Positions 25,033-33,480 of a stretch of 64,000 nt of DNA are shown piece after piece. Position 1 is the stretch's first letter, and every line of letters begins with the position of its first letter. The stretch spans positions 36,539-100,538 of the forward strand of contig NZ_JAKGAS010000013.1 in assembly GCF_021532655.1 (NCBI RefSeq). Reading direction: 5' to 3'. The position numbers and the translations under genes were made by a program. The stretch comes from Paraglaciecola algarum (lineage in GTDB: Bacteria > Pseudomonadota > Gammaproteobacteria > Enterobacterales > Alteromonadaceae). The notes beneath the pieces are model-generated. The model did not search any database, had not been told where the DNA came from, and was given only the letters and a program-made list of their open reading frames with translations.

Positions 25033-27207
25033 TTATTTTGTAATGCCATGGGCTAACAGAGTAAATGCATATTCTTCCGCGTAGTCTTTTAAACGTCCAT
25101 ACCTGCCTGTGTTGGCAAAATGCCCAGCCCCCATATTTATGCGCATAACCAATAAATTATTATCGGTTTTAGTCGCGCGCATTTTAGCAGTCCATTTGGC
25201 GGGCTCCCAATAGGTCACTCTAGGGTCATTTAAGCCGCCAGTCACCAACATAGGTGGGTATTCTCTTGCTTGAATATTGTCATAAGGAGAATAACTTTGA
25301 ATGAATTGATACACAGATTTATCTTCAATCGGATTCCCCCACTCTTGCCACTCTGGTGGGGTTAAGGGTAATGTCGCATCTAACATGGTATTAAGTACAT
25401 CAACAAAAGGCACGCCTAAATTTACCGATCGCCATAAATCAGGCGCTTGGATCACAGCCGCTCCCATCAACTCACCACCTGCGCTGCGACCTCCAATAGA
25501 AATATTTCCTTTAGCTACATATTTTTTATCTATTAGATGTTGAGCTACGTCTATAAAGTCATTAAAGGTATTGGTTCTTTTATTTAACTTGCCGTCTAGA
25601 TACCATTTATAACCCAATTCATCCCCCCCTCTCACATGGGCATAGGCATAAACAAAACCTCGATCTAATAAACTCAACCTTAAACTTGAAAAGCTGGGTG
25701 ACAAACCTAAACCATATGCGCCATACCCATACAAGTATAAAGGATGGTTCTGATCTTTTTTAAATTCTTGTTTGTACACTAACGTCACTGGCACTTTAAC
25801 GCCATCCCTTGCAGGTACCATAATGCGCTCAGTGTGATAATCGTTTTTGTTGTATCCTGATGGTATGGACTTGATTTTTCTTAACGCTAACTTCTGCTCT
25901 GAAATTTGATAATCATAGACACTGTCTGGCGTGATCATTGATTCATAGTTGATTCGAACATGTGTTTGCGAAAATTCTGGGTTGTTGCCTAAACCAACAG
26001 CTGCAACACTTTCAGGTAACTGAACATCATAAGGTTCACCTAATTCTGGATATATAGTCACAGATTCCAATCCATCCACAGATTGATTAACCGCAAGAAA
26101 CTCTTGGAACACTTGTATATCGGTTAGGTATCGAGCATCTGAGCCTGTAACTAATGTTTGCCAATGTTTTTGCTCGGGTAAGTTTTCTGGAGTTTTAACT
26201 AAGCGAAAATTTACATGAGTATCGTTAGTTAAAATATAAAAATGACCGTTACCATGATCCACCACTTTAAGTAATTTATTCTGTGCTCTGTCGCTTAGTT
26301 TTATGGGCGCTTGGCTTAGATCATGTAAGTTAAAGGCAAACACTTCATCTTGTACTCGGTCACTTGATTTGGAAATCAAATATCTGCCATTACTAGTCAC
26401 ATCAAAACGCAGAAAATAACTATCATCTTCTTCACGGACCAAAACAGTATCTTGTTGCAATGGGGTGCCAATTTTATGAGTATTGAGGCTGACGGTTTGC
26501 CATTTGTCTTTTTGTAGCAGGGTGTAAATAACATGTTGGCTATCATGACTAAAAGTTACTTCACCAGCTGAATCTATAATTGTATCATCCAACAATTTAT
26601 TCGAATTTAAATCAACTATACGGATGACACTTCTTTCACTGCCGTCTGTATCTAGAGTGTATGCTAAGTATTGATTATTTGGGCTGATGTCCCACTCTTC
26701 AATCGAAAAATACTCATATCCTTGGGCAAGTTTAGTTTCATCTAAAAACACTTCTTCGGTTTTAGTACCTAACTTTTTGCGCACCCAGGTTTTATAGTTT
26801 TCCCCTTCGCGATAAAACCAACGGTATTCGTATCCATTTTTTTGCCAAGGCACCGAAGCGTCTTGATCATTTTCTCGGCCTTTAAATTCCTCAAACAATG
26901 TATTGATTAGTTTTTTATGAGGTTCAATAAAATTTGCATAATATTGATTTTCCGCTTTTAAATAAGCAATCACAGCTTGGTCATCAACTTCTGGGTAACC
27001 TTGGTCTTTTAACCAGTGATAGTTGTCAACTAAGGTTATGCCATGATACCGAGTTTTATATTCTTTTACTGGCGCGATAGGAGTCTCATCACCTAACGCT
27101 TGAATTCGTTGATAATATATAGATTGTTTAGGTGAATTAGGCGTGCACCCTTGAACGATTGCCATAATCACTATTCCTGCTATAAATGTTAGATTTACAT
27201 AAGACAT
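25033..27207 (-). CDS. Oligopeptidase B-like prolyl oligopeptidase, S9A lipoprotein
   Basis: A 724-residue serine peptidase with an N-terminal seven-bladed propeller (about residues 80-430) and a C-terminal alpha/beta-hydrolase domain. Catalytic serine is in GGRSAGGELMGA (Ser575), Asp in the NDPRV region, and His in NMGAGHFANTGRYG. ATLPLTPPEWQEWGNP is typical of oligopeptidase B, which cleaves after basic residues in short peptides. Unlike the cytosolic enzyme, this copy has a lipobox signal sequence (IVQGC), so it works on the envelope. It is monocistronic and convergent with the porter. Confidence 0.9.
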   Translation of the reverse strand: MSYVNLTFIAGIVIMAIVQGCTPNSPKQSIYYQRIQALGDETPIAPVKEYKTRYHGITLVDNYHWLKDQGYPEVDDQAVIAYLKAENQYYANFIEPHKKLINTLFEEFKGRENDQDASVPWQKNGYEYRWFYREGENYKTWVRKKLGTKTEEVFLDETKLAQGYEYFSIEEWDISPNNQYLAYTLDTDGSERSVIRIVDLNSNKLLDDTIIDSAGEVTFSHDSQHVIYTLLQKDKWQTVSLNTHKIGTPLQQDTVLVREEDDSYFLRFDVTSNGRYLISKSSDRVQDEVFAFNLHDLSQAPIKLSDRAQNKLLKVVDHGNGHFYILTNDTHVNFRLVKTPENLPEQKHWQTLVTGSDARYLTDIQVFQEFLAVNQSVDGLESVTIYPELGEPYDVQLPESVAAVGLGNNPEFSQTHVRINYESMITPDSVYDYQISEQKLALRKIKSIPSGYNKNDYHTERIMVPARDGVKVPVTLVYKQEFKKDQNHPLYLYGYGAYGLGLSPSFSSLRLSLLDRGFVYAYAHVRGGDELGYKWYLDGKLNKRTNTFNDFIDVAQHLIDKKYVAKGNISIGGRSAGGELMGAAVIQAPDLWRSVNLGVPFVDVLNTMLDATLPLTPPEWQEWGNPIEDKSVYQFIQSYSPYDNIQAREYPPMLVTGGLNDPRVTYWEPAKWTAKMRATKTDNNLLVMRINMGAGHFANTGRYGRLKDYAEEYAFTLLAHGITK

Positions 27208-27437
27208 GTTTAACTCCCTTTAATCAGCGTAATACTAGCTAATGTCCCAATACGTGGTGTAATGTTTTTCTGACCATAGCAAGCTTTTTTCGTTATACCT
27301 ATAGTGAGTAGATATTTAACTAATTTTATTTAAGCCTTACACCGATCACCTCATTTTTAGAGCCTAATATAATTGCTATAAATAGAGGGTAAAAACATGG
27401 CATAATTGCCGGCATTTTTTACGACAAGGATATTTAA

Positions 27438-28520
27438 ATGAAGTTAATGGTTACCGGCGGTGCAGGTTTCATTGGTAGTGCCATGGTTAGACATATTCTC
27501 AACTCATCTGCAGACACTGTAATAAATGTAGATAAATTAACGTATGCTGGCAATCAAGAGTCAATTCCTACTGAATTGCATTCATCTCGTTATATATTCG
27601 AACAAGTCGATATCTGTGATGCATCCGAGTTAAAGCGTGTTTTTAACCAATATCAACCCGATGCTGTGATGCATTTGGCAGCAGAATCTCATGTTGATCG
27701 TTCAATCGATGGACCTGGTGAGTTTATTCAAACCAATGTCGTAGGTACTTATACTTTACTAGAAGCAACTAGAGAATATTGGTCTGGCTTAGATAACCTT
27801 AAAAAGCAAAGTTTTATTTTTCATCATATATCTACAGACGAAGTCTATGGCGATTTACCCCACCCAAATGAATTACCAGCAGGTTCTGAACTGCCCTTAT
27901 TTACTGAACAAACGCCTTACGCTCCAAGTTCGCCATACTCAGCAAGTAAGGCAAGTTCTGATCACTTAGTTAGGGCATGGCAACGCACTTATGGATTACC
28001 TACCGTTATCACCAATTGCTCAAATAACTACGGGCCATATCACTTTCCAGAAAAGCTAGTTCCCCATATTATTTTAAATGCGCTGGCTGGAAAGTCATTA
28101 CCGGTTTATGGAGATGGTAGTCAAATTAGAGATTGGTTGTATGTAGAAGATCACGCAAGAGCTTTAGTCACTGTGGTTAAATCTGGAAAAGTCGGCGAGA
28201 CTTACAATATTGGTGGCCACAATGAAAAACGTAATCTAGAAGTTGTGGAAACAATTTGTGATCTATTAGATGAGTTAGCTCCAAATAAACCAGACGGAGT
28301 AGCTCGTTACCGTGATTTAATTACTTTTGTGACTGACCGTCCAGGCCATGATGCCCGTTATGCAATTGATGCTGATAAAATTCAGCAAGAACTCAACTGG
28401 GCACCACAAGAATCGTTCGAATCTGGGATCAGAAAAACAGTAGAGTGGTATTTAGGTAACCAAGATTGGTGGCAAAGAGTCATGTCTGGCGCATACAAAC
28501 TAGATCGCTTAGGCGCTTAA
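27438..28520 (+). CDS. rmlB: dTDP-glucose 4,6-dehydratase
   Basis: RmlB makes dTDP-4-keto-6-deoxyglucose from dTDP-glucose, second step to dTDP-L-rhamnose. The 360-residue length is normal. A Rossmann TGGAGFIGSAMVRH starts the protein; HLAAESHVDRSIDGP and STDEVYGDL carry the active-site Thr-Asp-Glu; YSASKASSDHLVRAW is the YxxxK motif. It is first in an rmlBACD operon with tight spacing. No glycosyltransferase or O-antigen gene lies adjacent in the window. Confidence 0.98.
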   Translation: MKLMVTGGAGFIGSAMVRHILNSSADTVINVDKLTYAGNQESIPTELHSSRYIFEQVDICDASELKRVFNQYQPDAVMHLAAESHVDRSIDGPGEFIQTNVVGTYTLLEATREYWSGLDNLKKQSFIFHHISTDEVYGDLPHPNELPAGSELPLFTEQTPYAPSSPYSASKASSDHLVRAWQRTYGLPTVITNCSNNYGPYHFPEKLVPHIILNALAGKSLPVYGDGSQIRDWLYVEDHARALVTVVKSGKVGETYNIGGHNEKRNLEVVETICDLLDELAPNKPDGVARYRDLITFVTDRPGHDARYAIDADKIQQELNWAPQESFESGIRKTVEWYLGNQDWWQRVMSGAYKLDRLGA

Positions 28521-28545
28521 TTAAAAAATTGGTAAAGGAATTAAA

Positions 28546-29427
28546 ATGGCAAAATACAAAGGTATTATATTAGCAGGCGGCTCTGGATCACGTTTACACC
28601 CTATCACTCAAGGCACGTCAAAACAGCTATTACCCATTTATGATAAACCTATGATTTATTATCCGTTATCAGTGTTGATGCTAGCGGGGATTAAAGACAT
28701 ATTGATTATTACTACACCTGAAGACCAAGCAAACTTTGTTAAGTTACTCGGTGACGGTAGTTCATACGGAATAAATATTAGTTACACCATTCAGCCTTCT
28801 CCAGATGGTTTGGCACAAGCTTTTATTTTAGGTGAAGAGTTTATTGGTGACGACAATGTAAGCTTAGTCTTAGGCGACAATATTTTTTATGGTCAGCACT
28901 TTTCTGACAAATTAAAAGCAGCCACTCAAGTTGAAACTGGTGCTACTGTTTTTGGTTATCATGTCAACGATCCCGAGAGATTTGGTGTAGTAGACTTTGA
29001 TAAAGACGGCAAAGCCGTTAGCATTGAAGAAAAGCCAGAACAACCAAAATCTAACTATGCTGTGACTGGATTATATTTTTATGACAACAGTGTGGTTAAA
29101 ATTGCTAAAGGTATTAAACCCTCGCACCGAGGGGAGCTAGAAATTACCGATATCAATGTGGCGTATATGCAACAAAACAACCTCAATGTTTCCTTGTTAG
29201 GGCGAGGTTTTGCTTGGCTTGACACAGGTACACATGACTCACTACTTGAAGCAGGCCATTTTGTGCAAACGGTTGAACATCGCCAAGGTTTAAAAGTCGC
29301 TTGCCTTGAAGAAATTGCCTATAACCAAAAGTGGATCACAACTGAGCAATTGATCGAGCAAGGCAATAACCTTAAGAAAACCGGCTATGGCCAATATTTA
29401 TTAAAACTGGCTAAAGGATATAAATAA
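28546..29427 (+). CDS. rmlA: Glucose-1-phosphate thymidylyltransferase
   Basis: RmlA activates glucose-1-phosphate with dTTP to dTDP-glucose, the first step of dTDP-L-rhamnose synthesis. 293 residues. Nucleotide-binding LAGGSGSRLHPITQGTSKQLLPIYDKPMIYYPLSVLM starts the protein; LVLGDNIFYG and SIEEKPEQPKSNYAVTGLYFYD are the other diagnostic blocks. It ends flush with the following rmlC (stop followed directly by GTG), so the two are translationally linked. Confidence 0.98.
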   Translation: MAKYKGIILAGGSGSRLHPITQGTSKQLLPIYDKPMIYYPLSVLMLAGIKDILIITTPEDQANFVKLLGDGSSYGINISYTIQPSPDGLAQAFILGEEFIGDDNVSLVLGDNIFYGQHFSDKLKAATQVETGATVFGYHVNDPERFGVVDFDKDGKAVSIEEKPEQPKSNYAVTGLYFYDNSVVKIAKGIKPSHRGELEITDINVAYMQQNNLNVSLLGRGFAWLDTGTHDSLLEAGHFVQTVEHRQGLKVACLEEIAYNQKWITTEQLIEQGNNLKKTGYGQYLLKLAKGYK

Positions 29428-29976
29428 GTGCAGGTAACCAAAACAAAATTAAATGATGTACTTATTTTTGAACCCAAAGTATTTGGTGATGAGCGTGGTT
29501 TTTTTATGGAAACCTTTCGTGCAGATTTTTTTACCGAGCAAACAGGTGTTAAAGAATTAGTTCAAGACAACCACAGTAAATCTGCTAGTGGTATTCTGCG
29601 AGGGTTGCATTACCAAACTGAGCATACCCAAGGTAAGTTAGTCCGTGTCACCCAAGGCAGTGTTTATGATGTGGCGGTAGACTTACGAGAATCATCATCT
29701 ACTTTTGGCCAATGGGTGGGTGTTGAACTATCAGCTCAAAACCATAAACAACTTTGGGTTCCAGCAGGATTTGCTCATGGTTTTTATGTCACAAGCCAAA
29801 CCGCTGAATTTGTGTATAAATGTACAGATTATTACCACCCGCAAGCAGAAGTATCCATCAGCTGGAATGATCCCCAACTTAATATTGACTGGCCACTTGT
29901 AAATGGTAAACAGCCCAACCTTTCCGCTAAAGATGCTCAAGGGTTATCTTTTGTGGATGCGCCTAAGTTTGCTTAA
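29428..29976 (+). CDS. rmlC: dTDP-4-dehydrorhamnose 3,5-epimerase
   Basis: RmlC epimerises C3 and C5 of the keto sugar. The 182-residue cupin is of family length, with LRGLHYQTEH carrying the catalytic His, VYDVAVDLRESS, and WVPAGFAHGFYV. The start is GTG at 29428, immediately after the rmlA stop codon. The third gene of the rml operon, 13 bases ahead of rmlD. Confidence 0.97.
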   Translation: MQVTKTKLNDVLIFEPKVFGDERGFFMETFRADFFTEQTGVKELVQDNHSKSASGILRGLHYQTEHTQGKLVRVTQGSVYDVAVDLRESSSTFGQWVGVELSAQNHKQLWVPAGFAHGFYVTSQTAEFVYKCTDYYHPQAEVSISWNDPQLNIDWPLVNGKQPNLSAKDAQGLSFVDAPKFA

Positions 29977-29989
29977 GGAAGTCTAAGGT

Positions 29990-30859
29990 ATGAAAGTATT
30001 AATCACAGGCAAAGGAGGGCAACTTGGCTGGGAGCTTCTACAAAATGTCCCAGCTGATATTGAATGTATAGGTCTGGATAGCAAAGAATTAGATATCACC
30101 AATAAGCACTTAATCCAACAAGTTGTGGCGCAATATCAACCTGATGTTGTGATTAATACCGCGGCCTATACCGCGGTAGACAAAGCAGAAACAGACCAAG
30201 AGCAAGCCTACGCAGTTAATGAAACGGGTGCCAAGGAACTAGCCTTAATTTGTAAAAGTAACAATATACGTTTACTCCATGTATCAACTGATTTTGTATT
30301 TGATGGGACTAAAAACACTCCCTATCAAACTACCGACCAAACACATCCTATTAGTGTTTATGGTGCGTCTAAACTAGCGGGTGATATAGCCGTTATGGAT
30401 ACACTCCCCCATGCAGTGATTGTAAGAACGGCTTGGGTATATTCTGAAAATGGTAATAACTTTGTCAAAACCATGCTCAGATTAATGGCAGAAAAACCCA
30501 GTCTTAACGTAGTGTATGACCAAGTTGGCACACCTACATGGGCAGCTGGATTAGCCGCATGGCTATGGGCAATAGTTCAACAACCTCATGTGTGTGGGTT
30601 ATATCACTGGACTGATGCTGGGGTAGCTTCTTGGTATGATTTTGCTATCGCGATTCAAGAACTTGCTATAGAAAAAGGTATGTTAAAAAAATCAATACCC
30701 ATCTCACCGATCCCAGCGAGTCAGTATCCGACCCCAGCCAAAAGACCTGCATTTTCAGTGATAGACAAATCTTCAGCGGAAAGTGTATCAGGGTTACAAA
30801 CTGTGCACTGGCGAAAGCAACTTTCTAGTATGCTGGATACTTTAAAAGCACATCAATAG
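29990..30859 (+). CDS. rmlD: dTDP-4-dehydrorhamnose reductase
   Basis: RmlD reduces the 4-keto group to give dTDP-L-rhamnose. 289 residues with an N-terminal Rossmann GKGGQLGWELLQ, INTAAYTAVDKAE, VSTDFVFDG and YGASKLAGD containing the Tyr/Lys pair. RTAWVYSENGNNFVKTML is the conserved C-terminal half signature. It closes the rml operon; a bidirectional hairpin follows and phoR ends on the opposite strand. Confidence 0.97.
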   Translation: MKVLITGKGGQLGWELLQNVPADIECIGLDSKELDITNKHLIQQVVAQYQPDVVINTAAYTAVDKAETDQEQAYAVNETGAKELALICKSNNIRLLHVSTDFVFDGTKNTPYQTTDQTHPISVYGASKLAGDIAVMDTLPHAVIVRTAWVYSENGNNFVKTMLRLMAEKPSLNVVYDQVGTPTWAAGLAAWLWAIVQQPHVCGLYHWTDAGVASWYDFAIAIQELAIEKGMLKKSIPISPIPASQYPTPAKRPAFSVIDKSSAESVSGLQTVHWRKQLSSMLDTLKAHQ

Positions 30860-30870
30860 ATAACTTTAAA

Positions 30871-30907
30871 TAACTCACCACATATTGTTTTTAATATTGG
30901 TGAGTTA
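30871..30907. terminator. Bidirectional terminator hairpin between rmlD and phoR
   Basis: TAACTCACCA and TGGTGAGTTA form a perfect 10-bp stem around a 17-base AT-rich loop, between two converging genes. Confidence 0.65.
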
Positions 30908-30915
30908 GTTGGCCT

Positions 30916-32247
30916 TTAACTTGCCTGTGCTTCGTGCTCTTCTGATTCTATTAAGGAAATCAATTCTGGTGAAAAGCGACAACTAAATTCAGCCCCTTTG
31001 TTCACTTTACTTTCAATAACTAACTTAGAATTATGGTGGGACAAGACGTGTTTAACGATAGATAAACCTAAACCAGAACCGCCTGTAGTGCGAGATCTAG
31101 CTTTATCAACCCGATAAAAGCGCTCAGTTAAACGCTCCAAATGTTCTGCAGAAATGCCATCTCCGTTATCTTTAACGCTAAACTTAGCTTGTGGACCTTC
31201 AAATCCCCAAGTCACCTGAATAACACCTTTATTTGGCGTGTAATTTATGGCATTAAAAATCAAGTTAGAAAAAGCACTTCTGAGTTCTGTTTCAATACCA
31301 TAAACATAAAGAATTGGCGAAATATCAAAAAATATCTTATGTTGTTTTTCTCGATTTAACGCTTCGGCTTCAGCCTGAATTTGCCACAACATTTGCGGCA
31401 CATTGACTAATTTTTCAAAAGCCCTCTCGGCACTGGCTTCGATGCGAGATAACACCAATAAATCTTCAATTAAACTTTGCATTCTAAAAGATTGAGAGCG
31501 CATTTCAGACAAGGCTTTTTGCATCATAGCTTGCGGCATATTGCCATCTTCGGGGATCATTTCTAAATAACCATTAATCACAGTTAATGGCGTTTTTAAT
31601 TCGTGGGATACGTTAGCCACAAAATCTTTACGCATATTTTCTATTTGGGTAATTCTAGTCACATCTCGAATCAGTAACATCAACTGATCTTCAGCATAAG
31701 GAACAATTCTAATTTCTAATACTTTGGAAGAATTAATAGGCGATTCAATTTCAATAGGCAACTCAAATCTTTGCTCTTGCAAAAATTCAATAAATGCAGG
31801 GTCACGAATGCATAAGTCTATGTTTGAACCGGCATCTTCAGGCCAACGTATACCTAGCTCAATTCTGGCTAAACGATTACACCAAGTAATATTAGCGGAA
31901 TGATCGATCACCAATGCAGCATCAGGCAATGCCTCAGTGCCTTCTCTAAAACGACGGATAATTTCGCCCAAGGCTTTGCGTTTATTTCGATTATTTACCT
32001 TAGCCGCATATATTCCTTCATATATATTGGCCCACACTCCGCGAGTACTCGGAGGGGAAATCTTTTTACTGTGCCATAGCCAATAATTTAAACGATACAA
32101 TCGCCAATATTGCCAAGCAAGCAATATAACGCCACCGACAACAATCCCTGCAGCAACATGTCCAAAATAGTACCCTAGACTAGCAGTAAGCGTCATAAAC
32201 ACTAAAACTCTTATGATACTTTTTAACCAAATAAATCTATGGTACAT
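30916..32247 (-). CDS. phoR: Phosphate regulon sensor histidine kinase PhoR
   Basis: A 443-residue membrane kinase. Two hydrophobic helices at the N-terminus (about 12-45), a PAS domain near 110-200, then HisKA with FVANVSHELKTPLTVINGYLEMI and a HATPase domain with SNLIFNAINYTPNKG, DNGDGI and SGLGLSIVKHVL. It senses low phosphate through the Pst/PhoU complex and phosphorylates PhoB. It follows phoB by 46 bases in one operon. Confidence 0.95.
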   Translation of the reverse strand: MYHRFIWLKSIIRVLVFMTLTASLGYYFGHVAAGIVVGGVILLAWQYWRLYRLNYWLWHSKKISPPSTRGVWANIYEGIYAAKVNNRNKRKALGEIIRRFREGTEALPDAALVIDHSANITWCNRLARIELGIRWPEDAGSNIDLCIRDPAFIEFLQEQRFELPIEIESPINSSKVLEIRIVPYAEDQLMLLIRDVTRITQIENMRKDFVANVSHELKTPLTVINGYLEMIPEDGNMPQAMMQKALSEMRSQSFRMQSLIEDLLVLSRIEASAERAFEKLVNVPQMLWQIQAEAEALNREKQHKIFFDISPILYVYGIETELRSAFSNLIFNAINYTPNKGVIQVTWGFEGPQAKFSVKDNGDGISAEHLERLTERFYRVDKARSRTTGGSGLGLSIVKHVLSHHNSKLVIESKVNKGAEFSCRFSPELISLIESEEHEAQAS

Positions 32248-32293
32248 AAATCACATTTCCCTGATCCGTTTAAATTATTTATGCCGATTGATA

Positions 32294-32983
32294 TTACACT
32301 TTAGTAGAGTATCGATACCCCGCACCACGCACAGTTTGGATCATATTTTCATGAGAATAAACAGATAAGGCTTTACGCAGTCTTCGAATGTGCACGTCAA
32401 CTGTTCTGTCTTCAACATAAACATTGGTGCCCCATACATTATCTAGTAATTGCTCGCGGCTATACACTCTTTCAGCGTGAGTCATAAAAAAATGTAACAG
32501 TTTAAATTCAGTTGGCCCCATGTCGATAGGTTCATCATTTGAAGTCACTCTGTGTGAAACAGGATCTAACCTTAAGCCCTTAAACTCTATAGCATCTTCG
32601 CTTGAAGTAGGAGTCACACGTCTGATTACAGCTTTCACTCGAGCGATCAACTCTTTTGGTGAGAAAGGCTTAGTGACATAATCGTCTGCGCCTGACTCTA
32701 ATCCTCTAATTTTATCTTCTTCCTCGCCTTTTGCCGTTAACATTATAATAGGAATGTCTCTAGCATATTCGTGTTGTTTAAGTTTTTTAGCTAACTGAAT
32801 ACCAGAACCTCCAGGCATCATCCAATCTAATAAAATAAGATCGGGATATGGTTCAATAATCTTGTCGAGAGCGACTTGATAATCTTCTGCTTCTATCGCC
32901 TCAAAGCCCGACTGTTCAAGAACAAATCTTAACATGTCTCTGATTGGAGCTTCATCTTCCACTAATAATATTCGTTTGGCCAT
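32294..32983 (-). CDS. phoB: Phosphate regulon response regulator PhoB
   Basis: A 229-residue OmpR-type regulator. Receiver domain: VEDEAPIRDMLRF, phosphoacceptor Asp in LILLDWMMPGGSG, and TAKGEEEDKIRGLESGADDYVTKPFSPKELIARVKA. The C-terminal winged helix contains GPTEFKLLHFFMTHAERVYSREQLLDNVWGTNVYVEDRTVDVHIRRLRKAL. It activates phosphate-starvation genes. A 22-bp Pho box with correct spacing lies just upstream, which implies autoregulation. Confidence 0.97.
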   Translation of the reverse strand: MAKRILLVEDEAPIRDMLRFVLEQSGFEAIEAEDYQVALDKIIEPYPDLILLDWMMPGGSGIQLAKKLKQHEYARDIPIIMLTAKGEEEDKIRGLESGADDYVTKPFSPKELIARVKAVIRRVTPTSSEDAIEFKGLRLDPVSHRVTSNDEPIDMGPTEFKLLHFFMTHAERVYSREQLLDNVWGTNVYVEDRTVDVHIRRLRKALSVYSHENMIQTVRGAGYRYSTKV

Positions 32984-33027
32984 CTGGTAATTCCTTGATA
33001 CTTCAATGGGTGCGTATTATTCAGACA

Positions 33028-33049
33028 TTTTATGACACTTTTATTAAAG
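33028..33049 (-). promoter_or_regulatory. Pho box upstream of phoB
   Basis: On the minus strand, CTTTAAT-AAAA-GTGTCAT-AAAA reproduces the 7-4-7-4 pattern of the PhoB box (CTGTCAT-AAAT twice). Further ATGAAA-type units phased at 11-12 bp lie upstream to about 33068. It is about 45 bases from the phoB start. The rest of the 32984-33480 gap has AT-rich sequence and a hairpin at 33256-33271 (TGCGGCA-TT-TGCCGCA). Confidence 0.6.
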
Positions 33050-33480
33050 TTTTCATTTAAGTTTCATAAACATTGATTTGAGCCCAGATTTGCGTAAAAA
33101 AACATCACTTTATGAAAATTAACATCATTATTAAACTTTAGTAGTAGGACTATTAAACTTTATTGTATAAATTTCATTCAAACTAAACACTTTTAATCGC
33201 GGCGCTAATTTTTAGGCAAACCCACATTCTTCAAACCACATGCCGTAGTGTTTGTGCGGCATTTGCCGCAGCTTCAGTATTCACTTATATAGAATAACTA
33301 GATCACATTCGTGCTTCATTGTATAAATACTGTACAACTCACTACAAAAACACACTACAAAGTTCAATAGCCCATCATTAATTCTTTTATAATCATTTAA
33401 TCACACTTCTTGTTTATTTTTTTGAAAGCGCATACTCTGTACAATGTTCGTAATGTTTAGCTGAAGGATGCCAATTAGAT

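Noticed and set aside
27208..27437. Possible JUMPstart/ops element before rmlB
   Set aside because: No GGCGGTAG-like core could be found in the leader.
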